A DNA stretch of 64,000 nucleotides, taken from assembly GCF_019430905.1 (NCBI RefSeq), contig NZ_JAHYCA010000003.1:620001-684000 (forward strand), given 5' to 3'. The stretch comes from Billgrantia antri (lineage in GTDB: Bacteria; Pseudomonadota; Gammaproteobacteria; Pseudomonadales; Halomonadaceae). Below are positions 35,952 to 44,493 of this stretch, one piece after another. A program made the translations under genes and the position numbers. Every line of letters begins with the position of its first letter. Positions within the stretch are counted from its first letter, which is position 1. The notes below the pieces were generated by a model that made no database searches, was not told where the DNA came from, and saw only the letters and a list, made by a program, of their open reading frames with translations.

Positions 35952-36931
35952 CAGCGACTCCGGTAAAGCAGGTAGAGGAAGGTGGGTACGCCGAGCAGCG
36001 CGGTGATCACCCCCACCGGTAACTGCTCCGGGGCGATCAGGGTACGCGCCAGGGTATCGGCCAGCACCAGCAGGGTGCCGCCGGCCAGGGCGCAGGCCGG
36101 CAGGATCAGGCGCTGATCGTTACCCAGCACCATACGCAGCATGTGCGGCACCACCAGACCGACGAAGCCGATGCTGCCGGCGGTTGTCACCGCAGTGGCG
36201 GTGAGCACGCTGGCGGCAAGATAGATCGACCACTCCAGCGGGCGCACGTTGACCCCAAGGGCCGCCGCCTGCAGCGGGCCGCGCGCCATGACGTTGAGGC
36301 TGCGCCCCAGCGGCATCAGCAGCAGGCAGATGAGCAACAGCAGCGCCAGCGGCGGCCAAGGAGAGTGCGAGTAGGAGAGATCACCCATCAGCCAGTAGAG
36401 CATGCCGGGCAGCCGCTCGGCGGGGCTGATCGCCAGCATCAGGGTGATCACGGCGCCCCAGCCGGCGGCCACCACCACGCCGGTGAGCAGCAGCCGCGAC
36501 GGTGTCCAGCTACCGGTACCGTGGGCCAGGCCGAACACCAGCAGCGTCGAGAGAAAGGCCCCGGCGAAGGCGGAGCCGGTGATCATCGCCCCACCCAGCC
36601 CCGCCAGCATCGCCGCCAGCGCCCCCACCGAGGCCCCGCCGGAGAGGCCCAGCACGTAGGGATCGGCCAGGGGATTGCGCAGCAGTACCTGCATCAATGC
36701 CCCCGCCACGGCGAGCAGGCCGCCCACGGCGAAGGCCGAGAGGGAACGCGGAATGCGCAGCTCGAAGATCAGCGTGCGCGCCAGGGGGCTACCCTCTCCA
36801 CGAGCCAACGCCCATACGTCGGCGAGCGACAGCGCGGCGCTGCCCAGGGTGACCGACAGAAGTAGCGCCGCCAGCCCCAGCAGCGTGAGCACGGCCAGCG
36901 GCGGCCACAGTGAGCGCCGAGGCATAGTCAT
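35951..36931 (-). CDS. btuC: Cobalamin ABC transporter permease
   Basis: 326-residue FecCD-family permease with about ten helices. Signatures: RIPRSLSAFAVGGLLAVAGALMQVLLRNPLADPYVLGLSGGAS and GSIGFVGLVVPHMLRMVLGNDQRLILP. The ATG at 36931 (MTMPRR) has GAGG five bases upstream; an in-frame GTG at 36958 lies deeper in btuF. It overlaps the btuF 3' end slightly and shares a base with btuD. Confidence 0.9.
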   Translation of the reverse strand: MTMPRRSLWPPLAVLTLLGLAALLLSVTLGSAALSLADVWALARGEGSPLARTLIFELRIPRSLSAFAVGGLLAVAGALMQVLLRNPLADPYVLGLSGGASVGALAAMLAGLGGAMITGSAFAGAFLSTLLVFGLAHGTGSWTPSRLLLTGVVVAAGWGAVITLMLAISPAERLPGMLYWLMGDLSYSHSPWPPLALLLLICLLLMPLGRSLNVMARGPLQAAALGVNVRPLEWSIYLAASVLTATAVTTAGSIGFVGLVVPHMLRMVLGNDQRLILPACALAGGTLLVLADTLARTLIAPEQLPVGVITALLGVPTFLYLLYRSR

Positions 36932-36938
36932 GCCGGCC

Positions 36939-37874
36939 TCAGCGCTTGGCACGGGCACGGTCGAGCTGCTCGCAGAACAGGCGGCTGCCCTCGAGCAGCC
37001 GCGGCGTGGGGCGCTGAATCAGCGACGGCGGCACGAAGTAGAGATTGTCGCGCTCGACGGCGGTCAGGCTCGGGTACTGCTGCCAATGGGTCAGCCAGCC
37101 GCGGTTCTCCTCGCCCATGCCGCCGGCGAGTATTGCCTCGGGGTCGGCGGCCAGCACCGACTCGTCATCGATGCGCGGCACCAGCCGCGACAGCTCGCCG
37201 TAGACGTTGACCCCACCGCACAGGGTCAGCACCTTGCCGATCAGATGCTCGTCGTTGATGGTCATCAGCGGCTCGTCCCACACCTGATAGAACACCGACA
37301 CCGGCTCGGCATCGACGTAGCGCTCGGCCAGTGCCGCCATGCCATGGCGGAACTCGGCGGCGACCCGCTCGCCCTCCTCGCGAGTATCGGCCAGCAGCGC
37401 CAGGCGCTCGATGGCGCTGGAAACGTCCTCGAAGTCCCGCGGCTCGATGTAGAACACCGGCACGCCCAGCGCCTCGATGGTCTCGAGCTGCTCGGGCGGG
37501 TTGCCGGTCATCCAGCCGATCACCAGGTCGGGATTCAACGTCACCAGGGTTTCCATATCCATGCGGGTGTGGCTGCCCACCGACGGCACATCCCTGGCTT
37601 CGGGCGGATAGTCGCTGAAGGCCACTACCGCCACTACCTTCTCTCCCGCCCCGGCGGCGTAGACCAGCTCGGTGGCGCCGGGCGAGAGCGCGGCGATGCG
37701 CTCGGCAGGCTGGTCGAGACACACCTCACGCTCGCGGTCGTCGATGGCGCACAGCGAACCGGCATGCGCCTCGCCGGCCGCCGGCCCCGCCAGGGCCAGC
37801 GCCAGCAAGGCGCCGAAAAACGCAGCGGGGCCAAGGGCCCCGCCGAACTGGCCGTTACTGGCCGAAGTGCACAC
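36939..37874 (-). CDS. btuF: Vitamin B12-binding periplasmic protein
   Basis: Periplasmic corrinoid-binding protein that feeds BtuCD. 311 residues if started at GTG 37874. A hydrophobic signal segment (AAFFGALLALALAGPAAGEAHA) is followed by PAERIAALSPGATELVYAAGAGEKVVAV, the BtuF/TroA family opening. Start uncertain: the gene overlaps the end of btuB, no good Shine-Dalgarno is visible, and ATG codons further up (to 37955) lie inside btuB. Translational coupling to btuB is likely. Confidence 0.87.
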   Translation of the reverse strand: MCTSASNGQFGGALGPAAFFGALLALALAGPAAGEAHAGSLCAIDDREREVCLDQPAERIAALSPGATELVYAAGAGEKVVAVVAFSDYPPEARDVPSVGSHTRMDMETLVTLNPDLVIGWMTGNPPEQLETIEALGVPVFYIEPRDFEDVSSAIERLALLADTREEGERVAAEFRHGMAALAERYVDAEPVSVFYQVWDEPLMTINDEHLIGKVLTLCGGVNVYGELSRLVPRIDDESVLAADPEAILAGGMGEENRGWLTHWQQYPSLTAVERDNLYFVPPSLIQRPTPRLLEGSRLFCEQLDRARAKR

Positions 37875-39723
37875 TGACGAAGGCCGCACGACCGGCGTTG
37901 AGGTAGTCATCGCCATCAAAGAAGCGCGTAGTGACATACTCCTTGTCCAGAGCATTCTCGATGTTCAAGCGGACCGACCATAGCGGGGCAAACTGCCACC
38001 CGGCACGCAAGTTGAGCAGGCCGAAGCCACCGATGCGATCTTCGTTGGCCGCATCATTGTAGCGATGGCCCTGAACGACCCAGGAGCCGCCCAACGACCA
38101 CTCGCCCAGCTCGCGATCCACGTCGAAGCGCGCACTCTGGCTGGCACGGCGCTGAATGCGATTACCCGTTTGACGGTTTTCAGGGTCGGTGTAGGTCGCG
38201 GCGGCAGCCAGCGTCCATGCACCTACCTCAGCGCCTAGGGAGAGTTCGACGCCACGGATACGCGTGGTGGGCACGTTCATCGTCGGTCGCCCCATTTGTT
38301 GCCAGACAATCAAGTTATCAACATCGGTTTGGTAGAGTGCAGCATCCCAAAACCAGCGCGTAAATTGACCACGTACACCAAGCTCCACTGTTTCGGAAGT
38401 TTCCGCTTCCAGATCGGGATTGCCAAATCCCGGCCAATAGAGGTCGTTGAAGGAGGGTGCCTTGAAAGCCGTGCCATAGCTGGCCCGCAGCGTATGCTGA
38501 GAATTGATGTCATACCCGAGTGCCAAGCTACCCGTCACTTCCTCGCCATAAGCTTCGTTGTCGTCGAAGCGCAGACTGGCTTGCACTGCCAAGGGGGAAA
38601 AATCAAGCAACGCCTGGGTAAAGACAGCCTTGTTATCGCGATCTTCTACATCATAAGGGCCATCCCAGGGCGAGTCCCCTGTGATACTACCAGCCACGCT
38701 GTCATTCATATATTCCATGCCAATGACAACTTCATGTGCCTCGGCGCGAAGCGTGTTCTCCCAGCGGGCCGTACGCGTCTGCGTATCGAGAATGGACCCC
38801 CAAAAGTGGTTGGCGCTTTCATCACGTGCCTCGCTGAGCGTCAAACGACTGCGCCAGTTGGCAGCTACCGGCAGTTCTCCATAAATCCCCGCTACCTGCT
38901 GCACATAATCAGTTGTTGCCGGCGAGCCGCTCTCGTCATATTCGGTAGCTCCACGTGCACGCAGCGCCAAAAATCCGACTTCCGCGCCACTCTCAAAGGT
39001 ATGTGACATGCGCGTCAGCGCCGTGGTGTTGTCGTAGCCCATGTCTTCGCCATCACGGCGCACAGGTACACCATCGGTATTCAAGTGGCTGCCGGCAAAG
39101 CTGTAGCGGGTGCCGCCGCTCTCGCCGGAGAGGCCGGCGCTATAGCGCTGGGTATCGAAGGAGCCGCCGCCCACGGAAACACGAGGATGCGGGCCGCCCT
39201 CTTCGGCCTCGTGAGTGAAGAGCTGTACCACGCCGCCTACCGCATCGGCCCCGTACAGGCTGCCACGAGGGCCGCGCACGATCTCGGCGCGCTGGAACAT
39301 GCGCGGGTCGAGGAACTGCCAGGCCGCGCCACCCGCCGTCGCCGAGCGCAGGCGGATGCCGTCGATCATCAGCAGCGCCGATTCGTTGCCGGTACCCCGC
39401 AGGTAAACGCTGCTGTTCTTGCCGAAACTGCCGTTGGTGGTGACATCCACCCCCGGCTGGCCGCGCAGCATATCGGTAACGCTGGTGGGGTCCTGCCGAC
39501 GCAGGGTGGCCTCGTCGAGCACGGTTACCGAGGAGAGCGTCTCGTCGGCGGTGCGCGGCGCCAGGGTGGCGGTGATCACCAGCGGGTTGAGGGCGACAGC
39601 GTCGTCTTCTTCGGCGGGGGTGGTGACCTGGGCCTGAACGGCCAGCGGAAGCACAGCCAGGCCGAAGGCAGCCAGGCTCTGCGCAGCCATAGGGAGCGCG
39701 GCCAGATGATGCTTGGTTTTCAT
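37855..39723 (-). CDS. btuB: TonB-dependent vitamin B12 receptor
   Basis: Outer-membrane receptor for cobalamin uptake. 622 residues: signal peptide (MKTKHHLAALPMAAQSLAAFGLAVLPLAVQA), TonB box region PLVITATLAP, plug domain (SVTDMLRGQPGVDV, YLRGTGNESALLMIDGIRL, EIVRGPRGSLYGADAVGGVV) and a beta-barrel ending AGRAAFVSVHFGQ. The start at 39723 has AAGGGA seven bases upstream; the ATG at 39756 has none. A cobalamin riboswitch precedes it. The middle of the barrel (bases ~38280-39080) is visibly less GC-rich than the flanks, suggesting exchange of loop regions. Confidence 0.93.
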   Translation of the reverse strand: MKTKHHLAALPMAAQSLAAFGLAVLPLAVQAQVTTPAEEDDAVALNPLVITATLAPRTADETLSSVTVLDEATLRRQDPTSVTDMLRGQPGVDVTTNGSFGKNSSVYLRGTGNESALLMIDGIRLRSATAGGAAWQFLDPRMFQRAEIVRGPRGSLYGADAVGGVVQLFTHEAEEGGPHPRVSVGGGSFDTQRYSAGLSGESGGTRYSFAGSHLNTDGVPVRRDGEDMGYDNTTALTRMSHTFESGAEVGFLALRARGATEYDESGSPATTDYVQQVAGIYGELPVAANWRSRLTLSEARDESANHFWGSILDTQTRTARWENTLRAEAHEVVIGMEYMNDSVAGSITGDSPWDGPYDVEDRDNKAVFTQALLDFSPLAVQASLRFDDNEAYGEEVTGSLALGYDINSQHTLRASYGTAFKAPSFNDLYWPGFGNPDLEAETSETVELGVRGQFTRWFWDAALYQTDVDNLIVWQQMGRPTMNVPTTRIRGVELSLGAEVGAWTLAAAATYTDPENRQTGNRIQRRASQSARFDVDRELGEWSLGGSWVVQGHRYNDAANEDRIGGFGLLNLRAGWQFAPLWSVRLNIENALDKEYVTTRFFDGDDYLNAGRAAFVSVHFGQ

Positions 39724-39855
39724 TTTGATTCCCTTGCTCGCCGTGCCTACCCGCACGGTCTTCTAGGCGAAGCCGGGGCGGCGTGAAGGGGATCGAGAAA
39801 GGGAGAGGCGCGGCCCTGCCTCGAAGTTGCCCGCCGCAACCCGACAGATTACCTC

Positions 39856-40030
39856 AGGCCGGTCTCCGGGCTGACGAGCGAAGCGCCGACTGCACGCTTC
39901 GGGTCCATCGCCTTCCCATGCAAAGCACAGTGGCGTGATGATGAACCTGCACTCGATCACCGTTGCGGGGGCAGCGTCGGAATACGCCTCTTCATCTTGA
40001 AGAGGACCACCGACTTCCCGTTTAACCTCG
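39856..40030 (-). ncRNA. Cobalamin riboswitch of the btuB operon
   Basis: On the minus strand: AACGGGAAGTCGGTG near 40020, GCTGCCCCCGCAACGG near 39970, GCCACTGTGCTTTGCATGGGAAGGCG near 39920, and the closing GTCAGCCCGGAGACCGGCC near 39860. It precedes btuB by ~130 bases. It shares its core with the riboswitch at 31941-32100 but differs in the peripheral stems. Expected to reduce corrinoid uptake when B12 is plentiful. Ends approximate. Confidence 0.94.
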
Positions 40031-40118
40031 ATAGGACAATGAGGCGCCTGAGAGTGGGCGTAAGCTAGCAATCGCAGCGCCAGGCGTCAACGCAGGGTTA
40101 GGCGTGTATTGAGACAGA

Positions 40119-40547
40119 TCAAAGCGTTAGCGATTTCACCAATCCATTCCATACGTACCACACCCGCTCGCAACGTGCCGCGGCGTCCTGGGCCAGCCAG
40201 CCGTTGAGGTCGCGCAGGCGCCTTTTCTCCAGGCCGAGCGGCACGATACCGCGGCCCATCTCGAGCAGGATCAGCACCGCCTCGCTGCCCTGTTCGGCCT
40301 CCCATGCCCGCAGTGCATCGAGCTCCCGTGTCATGGCCCGCCGCAGCCGATCGTCGTCGGGCTCGGCGGCGAGCCGCTGGCCGATCCAGCACTCCCAGCC
40401 CTCCAGTACCAGACAGCGTGCCTCGCCGAATGCAGGCCAGGTTTCGAGCCGGCTTCCGACATACGCGGAGTGCCAGCGGGGAGCGTCGAAGCGCTGCCTT
40501 ACGGCGTGGCGCTTGCCGGCGCAGGCACCGCCGATGAAGAGCTGCAT
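40119..40547 (-). CDS. Short CobU-like protein (adenosylcobinamide kinase family)
   Basis: 142-residue second member of the CobU family. The N-terminal P-loop is GGACAGKRH, with Arg where CobU has Ser/Thr; a short CobU subfamily in Bacillus-type bacteria has a similar GGAxxGK[RK] loop as I recall it. The middle section with the guanylylated His of CobU is missing, but the C terminus (EMGRGIVPLGLEKRRLRDLNGWLAQDAA) matches CobU better than the full-length CobU of this cluster does. It overlaps the alpha-ribazole phosphatase gene by 49 bases. It may be a kinase-only or regulatory paralogue; activity unproven. Confidence 0.75.
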   Translation of the reverse strand: MQLFIGGACAGKRHAVRQRFDAPRWHSAYVGSRLETWPAFGEARCLVLEGWECWIGQRLAAEPDDDRLRRAMTRELDALRAWEAEQGSEAVLILLEMGRGIVPLGLEKRRLRDLNGWLAQDAAARCERVWYVWNGLVKSLTL

Positions 40548-41143
40548 TGCCAGCGCTCCCGAGCGTCAAGAGTGAACACGAACCGGCGCCCCTCGGCCTG
40601 GCTGACGCCGCCCTCCCAGAAGCCGATGCCCTCGAAGCGGCGACGCAGCTCCCGAATCACCCCGCCATGGGCAACCACCAGAGCGCGATGCCGGTCGTGG
40701 GGTGCGCAGCCGTTGACGACATCGGCGAACCAGGCGTCGAGCCGTCGGCGCAGGTCGGTGGTGGATTCGCCGCCGGGTGGGGCCTGCTGGCCTTCGCTGT
40801 CGATCCAGGCGCGATAGAAGGGTTGCGATTTCAGCTCATCGTAGGTGCGCCCCTCGTAGTCGCCGAAGTCGAGCTCGCGCAGGCGCGCATCGAAGTGCGT
40901 CGGCCAGGCGCGCTCGCGCCCTTCGGTCACATGCGCCAGGGTCTGCCGGCAGCGGGTCAGGTCGCTGCAATGCACGGCATCGAAGGTTTGCGTCTCCAGC
41001 ACCTCGCGCAGCCGATCGAGGCCCGGCAGAGCGTCGGGCAGCAGCAGCGGGATATCGCGCTGTCCCTGGTAGCGTCGTTCGCGATTCCACTGCGTCAAGC
41101 CGTGGCGAACGACCACCAGCTCCAGGCGACCAGCAGCAGCCAT
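40499..41143 (-). CDS. Alpha-ribazole phosphatase-like histidine phosphatase (CobC type)
   Basis: 214-residue histidine phosphatase, probably dephosphorylating alpha-ribazole-5'-phosphate or adenosylcobalamin-5'-phosphate in nucleotide-loop assembly. The catalytic motif is VVRHGLTQWN near residue 9, with LRELDFGDYEGRTYDEL and the second His in VVAHGGVIREL. The ATG at 41143 has GGAGGAGAG upstream and lies inside the cobS 3' end (49-base overlap). The name cobC is avoided because it is also used for the decarboxylase in this cluster. Confidence 0.88.
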   Translation of the reverse strand: MAAAGRLELVVVRHGLTQWNRERRYQGQRDIPLLLPDALPGLDRLREVLETQTFDAVHCSDLTRCRQTLAHVTEGRERAWPTHFDARLRELDFGDYEGRTYDELKSQPFYRAWIDSEGQQAPPGGESTTDLRRRLDAWFADVVNGCAPHDRHRALVVAHGGVIRELRRRFEGIGFWEGGVSQAEGRRFVFTLDARERWQCSSSSAVPAPASATP

Positions 41144-41853
41144 AGCTCTCCTCCCTCGATTGCGGTTCCGACGATATCGCCATTGATGCCCTTGAAGGCA
41201 CGCAGCATGCCCCAGGCATAGAGCGCCAGGAACGGCGCCAGGGCAAGGCACAGCCACACTCCTCCCGGCACCAGCACGGCCAGCGGCAGCAGCGGCAGCG
41301 CCGCGAGCCAGAGATCGCGCGGTGCCAGGTCACGCTGCCAACTGGCGGCCATGCCCTCGGGCCGTGCCGCCGGGGCCAGCACCAGCAGCGCCACGGCTGC
41401 CAGTCGCCCCAGCCCCAGGATCATCACCAGCAGCAGCAGGCTGGCGCCGACGTCGAGCAGCACGAACAGCAGCGCGGCTTTCCACAGCAGCAGGAACACC
41501 AGCGCCAGGATGCCGAAGCTGCCCACATGGGGATCCTTCATGATCTCCCATTTGCGCGTCAGCGGCGCGTTGCTGCCCAAGGCGTCGGCGACGTCCATCA
41601 GGCCGTCCAGGTGCAGCCCGCCGGAGAGCGCCACCCACAGCGTGAGCAGTGCCAGCGCCAGCAGCGGCGTGGGCAGCAGGCTCTCCAGCAGCGCGGCCGC
41701 CGCCACCACCAGGCCGCCGAGCAGCAGGCCCACCAACGGATAGCAGCGTACCGCCCAGCGCCGGGTAGGCGGCGTCCAGGGACAGGCGAGCGGCAACGGC
41801 AGGCGGGTGAGGAACTGCAGCGCCAGCACCAGGCCAAAGGCGGCGTCTTTCAT
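41095..41853 (-). CDS. cobS: Adenosylcobinamide-GDP ribazoletransferase (cobalamin synthase)
   Basis: Inner-membrane enzyme joining adenosylcobinamide-GDP with alpha-ribazole(-phosphate). 252 residues with about six helices. The conserved segments are LALQFLTRLPLP at the N terminus, GGLHLDGLMDVADALGSNAPLTRKWEIMKDPHVGSFG (metal-binding Asp-rich motif) and a long hydrophobic C terminus. ATG at 41853 with GAGGAG upstream overlaps cobU by ATGA. Confidence 0.94.
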   Translation of the reverse strand: MKDAAFGLVLALQFLTRLPLPLACPWTPPTRRWAVRCYPLVGLLLGGLVVAAAALLESLLPTPLLALALLTLWVALSGGLHLDGLMDVADALGSNAPLTRKWEIMKDPHVGSFGILALVFLLLWKAALLFVLLDVGASLLLLVMILGLGRLAAVALLVLAPAARPEGMAASWQRDLAPRDLWLAALPLLPLAVLVPGGVWLCLALAPFLALYAWGMLRAFKGINGDIVGTAIEGGELWLLLVAWSWWSFATA

Positions 41854-42398
41854 GAGCGCTCCTCACCGCGGCGTTTCCACACCTGCGACAGCCCGGCCAT
41901 CACCTGGATCACCTCGTCCGCCTCCTGCGCCAACAGGCGGTGGGCTCGCTGCAGGAAAGCCAGGTAGCGCCACACCTCGGCGTCCTCGGGGGGCATGCCC
42001 TCGTTGACGTCGTTGGAGACGATCACCAATGCCACGTCGCGCCGCCGGGCCTCGACCAGCAGGCGCTCGATCATGGCCACCCCCTGCGCTTCGTCGAAGT
42101 CGCTGAAATAGAGCAGCTGGCTGGCCCAAAGCGTCAGGCAGTCGAGCAGCAGCGTGCCGCCGGGCTCCACCCGCTCGAGGGCGGCGACGAGATCTATCGG
42201 CTCCTCCAAGGTAATCCAGCCTTCGCCTCGGGCTTGCCGATGGCGGTCGATGCGGGCCTGCCACTCACCGTCATCGCTGCGCCTGGCGGTCGCCAGGTAG
42301 TAGCACGCCCCGCCCCGCTCGGTCTGCCAGCGCCTCGCCAAGGCTTCGGCATGAGTACTCTTGCCGGAGCGCGCGCCACCGCTGATGAAGGCGATCAT
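41850..42398 (-). CDS. cobU: Adenosylcobinamide kinase / adenosylcobinamide-phosphate guanylyltransferase
   Basis: Bifunctional CobU/CobP: phosphorylates adenosylcobinamide and attaches GMP. 182 residues: P-loop GGARSGKSTHAEAL, YYLATARRSDDGEWQARIDRHRQARGEGWITLEEP (holding the His that is guanylylated in the family), LLDCLTLW and VIVSNDVNEGMPP. The last third diverges from the usual GIVPENxxARxFRDxxGxxNQ pattern. The ATG at 42398 overlaps the upstream stop by ATGA and has GGAG; the TTG at 42410 is less likely. Confidence 0.93.
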   Translation of the reverse strand: MIAFISGGARSGKSTHAEALARRWQTERGGACYYLATARRSDDGEWQARIDRHRQARGEGWITLEEPIDLVAALERVEPGGTLLLDCLTLWASQLLYFSDFDEAQGVAMIERLLVEARRRDVALVIVSNDVNEGMPPEDAEVWRYLAFLQRAHRLLAQEADEVIQVMAGLSQVWKRRGEERS

Positions 42399-43480
42399 GG
42401 CGCACTCCAACGGGCAACGGCCTCGACCAGCGTCCGGTTCTCCGGCCGTGAGCGCACCGCCACTCGCAGCCAGGCGCCCTCGAGGCCGATGAAATTGTGG
42501 GTATGGCGAACGAGAATGCCGCAGCGCGCCAGGTGCTCGAGCAGCGCCGTCATGGAGCGCGCCCCCCCATGCCGAAGCAGCAGAAAGTTGGCGTGGGAAG
42601 GGACGACGCTCAGCCCCAGCGCCTCGAGCTCGCCCTGCAGCCAGGGACGCTCGGCGTCGAGCCAGGCGCGGGTCTGTGTCAGATAGTCATGATCTGACAA
42701 CAGCGGCGCGACCAGCCCCGCCGCCAGGGCATTGACGCTCCACGGCGGCTGCAGCTGGGCGATACTTCCTACCGCCTCTGCAGAGCCCAACAGGTAGCCC
42801 AGCCGCAGCCCGGGAATGGCGTACAGCTTGGTCATGGAACGCAACAGCAGCAGGTTGTCGTAGCGCGCCAGCAGCGGCGTGAGCCGCTCGTCGCGAATGA
42901 CGAAATCGACGAAGGCTTCGTCCACCACCAGGGTGGTACCCTGCCGCTGGCCCTCCGCCAGCAGACGTTCGATCAGCTCGCGCTCGACCAGCGTTCCGGT
43001 AGGGTTGTTGGGGCGGCACAGGAACAGCGCGCCGGCCTCGCGCATGGCCTCACAAGCACGCGCTTCGTCCAGTACGAAGCACTCTTCCACCAGGGCGAAG
43101 TTCGCCACCTCGATGCCGTAGTGGTGACAGGCCCGCTGGTACTCGCCGAAAGTCGGCTGCACGATCAGGGCCCGACCCACACCACGCCTGGCCAGCAGCG
43201 CGGCGGCGAGGAAGATCGCCTCGGCCCCGCCGTTGGTCAGACGCACCTGCTCAGGTGCGAGCCCTTCGTGCCGGGCGATGGCCTCTCGCGCCTCGCGGTA
43301 GTCGGGGTCGGGATAGACGGCAAGCTCCGCCACGCCAGCGGCAATCCATTGTGCCAGCCACGACGGCGGCCCCAGCGGGTTGAGATTGGCGCTGAAATCG
43401 GTAACGGAACGCTCGGCCGCCAGGCCGAGGCGCGGCAATACCTGCTCCGGGCGCCCGCCGTGGCTTGGCCAATCGCTCAT
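42395..43480 (-). CDS. cobC: Threonine-phosphate decarboxylase (PLP)
   Basis: PLP enzyme making (R)-1-amino-2-propanol phosphate, the linker joined by CbiB. 361 residues, class I aminotransferase fold: HGGRPEQ near the N terminus, FSANLNPLGPP, LTNGGAEAIFLAA, RPNNPTGTL, DEAFVDF, and the PLP lysine in SMTKLYAIPGLRLGYL. Start: ATG at 43480 has GGGAGG and places HGG where the family has it; the ATG at 43501 overlaps the cbiB stop as ATGA and is an alternative. No threonine kinase gene (PduX-like) is seen in the window. Confidence 0.9.
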   Translation of the reverse strand: MSDWPSHGGRPEQVLPRLGLAAERSVTDFSANLNPLGPPSWLAQWIAAGVAELAVYPDPDYREAREAIARHEGLAPEQVRLTNGGAEAIFLAAALLARRGVGRALIVQPTFGEYQRACHHYGIEVANFALVEECFVLDEARACEAMREAGALFLCRPNNPTGTLVERELIERLLAEGQRQGTTLVVDEAFVDFVIRDERLTPLLARYDNLLLLRSMTKLYAIPGLRLGYLLGSAEAVGSIAQLQPPWSVNALAAGLVAPLLSDHDYLTQTRAWLDAERPWLQGELEALGLSVVPSHANFLLLRHGGARSMTALLEHLARCGILVRHTHNFIGLEGAWLRVAVRSRPENRTLVEAVARWSAP

Positions 43481-43497
43481 GTGCCCTCCCGGTTCGT

Positions 43498-44493
43498 TCA
43501 TGTCGTGGCGCTCCATGCCCAGGCCACGCCCGCCATCGACAGGAAAAAGACGACCCAGGCGCCGTGCATGTGGCGTACGGCAAGCTCGATATGGGCAACC
43601 CGCAGCGGTTCATACGGCTCGCCCATCCGTGCCCGCTCGGAGACCTGACCGTGATAGTGGTTGATGCCGCCGAGCTGCACGCCGAGCAGATGGGCCATCA
43701 TCGCCTCGGGCCAGCCGGCGTTGGGGCTGGGGTGGCCCGGCGCGTCGCGCCAGGCGCCGGCCAGCGCACCCTGTCTACGCACCCCCTGCCAGCGCGCCTC
43801 CGGCAGCGCCAGGGCGGCCAACCACATGCTCAGCGCGGTGAGCCGGGCCGGTACCCAGTTGGCCAGGTCGTCGAGCCTGGCCGAGGCGTAGCCGAAGTCG
43901 GCGTAGCGCTCGCTGCGATGGCCCACCATGGAGTCCAGCGTATTGACCGCCTTGTAGGCCAGCGCCAGCGGCGCCCCGCCGAGCAGCGCCCAGAACAGCG
44001 ACGCGGTGATGCCGTCGACCGTGTTCTCGGCCACGGTTTCCACCGTGGCGCGGGTGATCTCGGCCTCGTCAAGGGTATCGGTGTCGCGCCCGACGATCAT
44101 CGCCACCGCACGGCGCGCACCTGCGAGGTCACCCCTGACCAGTGGGCCGGCCACCGCGAAGGCGGCATCGTGCAGCCCCTTGATCGCCAGCGCGCTGGCC
44201 AGCAGCAGCAGTTCGCCGCCAAGCCCCAGCCAGGGGTGCAGCCCGGCGAGCAGCGTCAGCACGCTCCAGGCCAGCGCATAGACGAGCGCCACCACGCAGC
44301 CGGTGAGCAGAAAGCCCCTCAGGCGACGAGCCTTCGGGCTGCCACGGTTCCAGCGACGCTCCAGCGCGTCGATCAGCCGCCCCATGGCGACCACCGGATG
44401 CGGCAGCCAGCGCGGATCGCCGATGAGCAGATCCAGCACCACGGCGCCAAGCAGCAGCGCCAGCAGAGCTAGACTCAACGGCTCGACACTCAT
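43498..44493 (-). CDS. cbiB: Adenosylcobinamide-phosphate synthase (CbiB/CobD)
   Basis: Inner-membrane enzyme attaching aminopropanol(-phosphate) to adenosylcobyric acid. 331 residues with four or five helices: LDLLIGDPRWLPHPVVAMGRLI at the N terminus, AENTVDGITASLFWALLGGAPLALAYKAVNTLDSMVGH, and SPNAGWPEAMMAHLLGVQLGGINHYHG. The motifs match the family closely. Start overlaps the cobT stop by ATGA. Confidence 0.95.
   Translation of the reverse strand: MSVEPLSLALLALLLGAVVLDLLIGDPRWLPHPVVAMGRLIDALERRWNRGSPKARRLRGFLLTGCVVALVYALAWSVLTLLAGLHPWLGLGGELLLLASALAIKGLHDAAFAVAGPLVRGDLAGARRAVAMIVGRDTDTLDEAEITRATVETVAENTVDGITASLFWALLGGAPLALAYKAVNTLDSMVGHRSERYADFGYASARLDDLANWVPARLTALSMWLAALALPEARWQGVRRQGALAGAWRDAPGHPSPNAGWPEAMMAHLLGVQLGGINHYHGQVSERARMGEPYEPLRVAHIELAVRHMHGAWVVFFLSMAGVAWAWSATT

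Noticed and set aside
40087..40569. 160-codon alternative frame over the short CobU-like gene
   Set aside because: The other frame (40119-40547) matches CobU and overlaps the phosphatase as operon genes do here.
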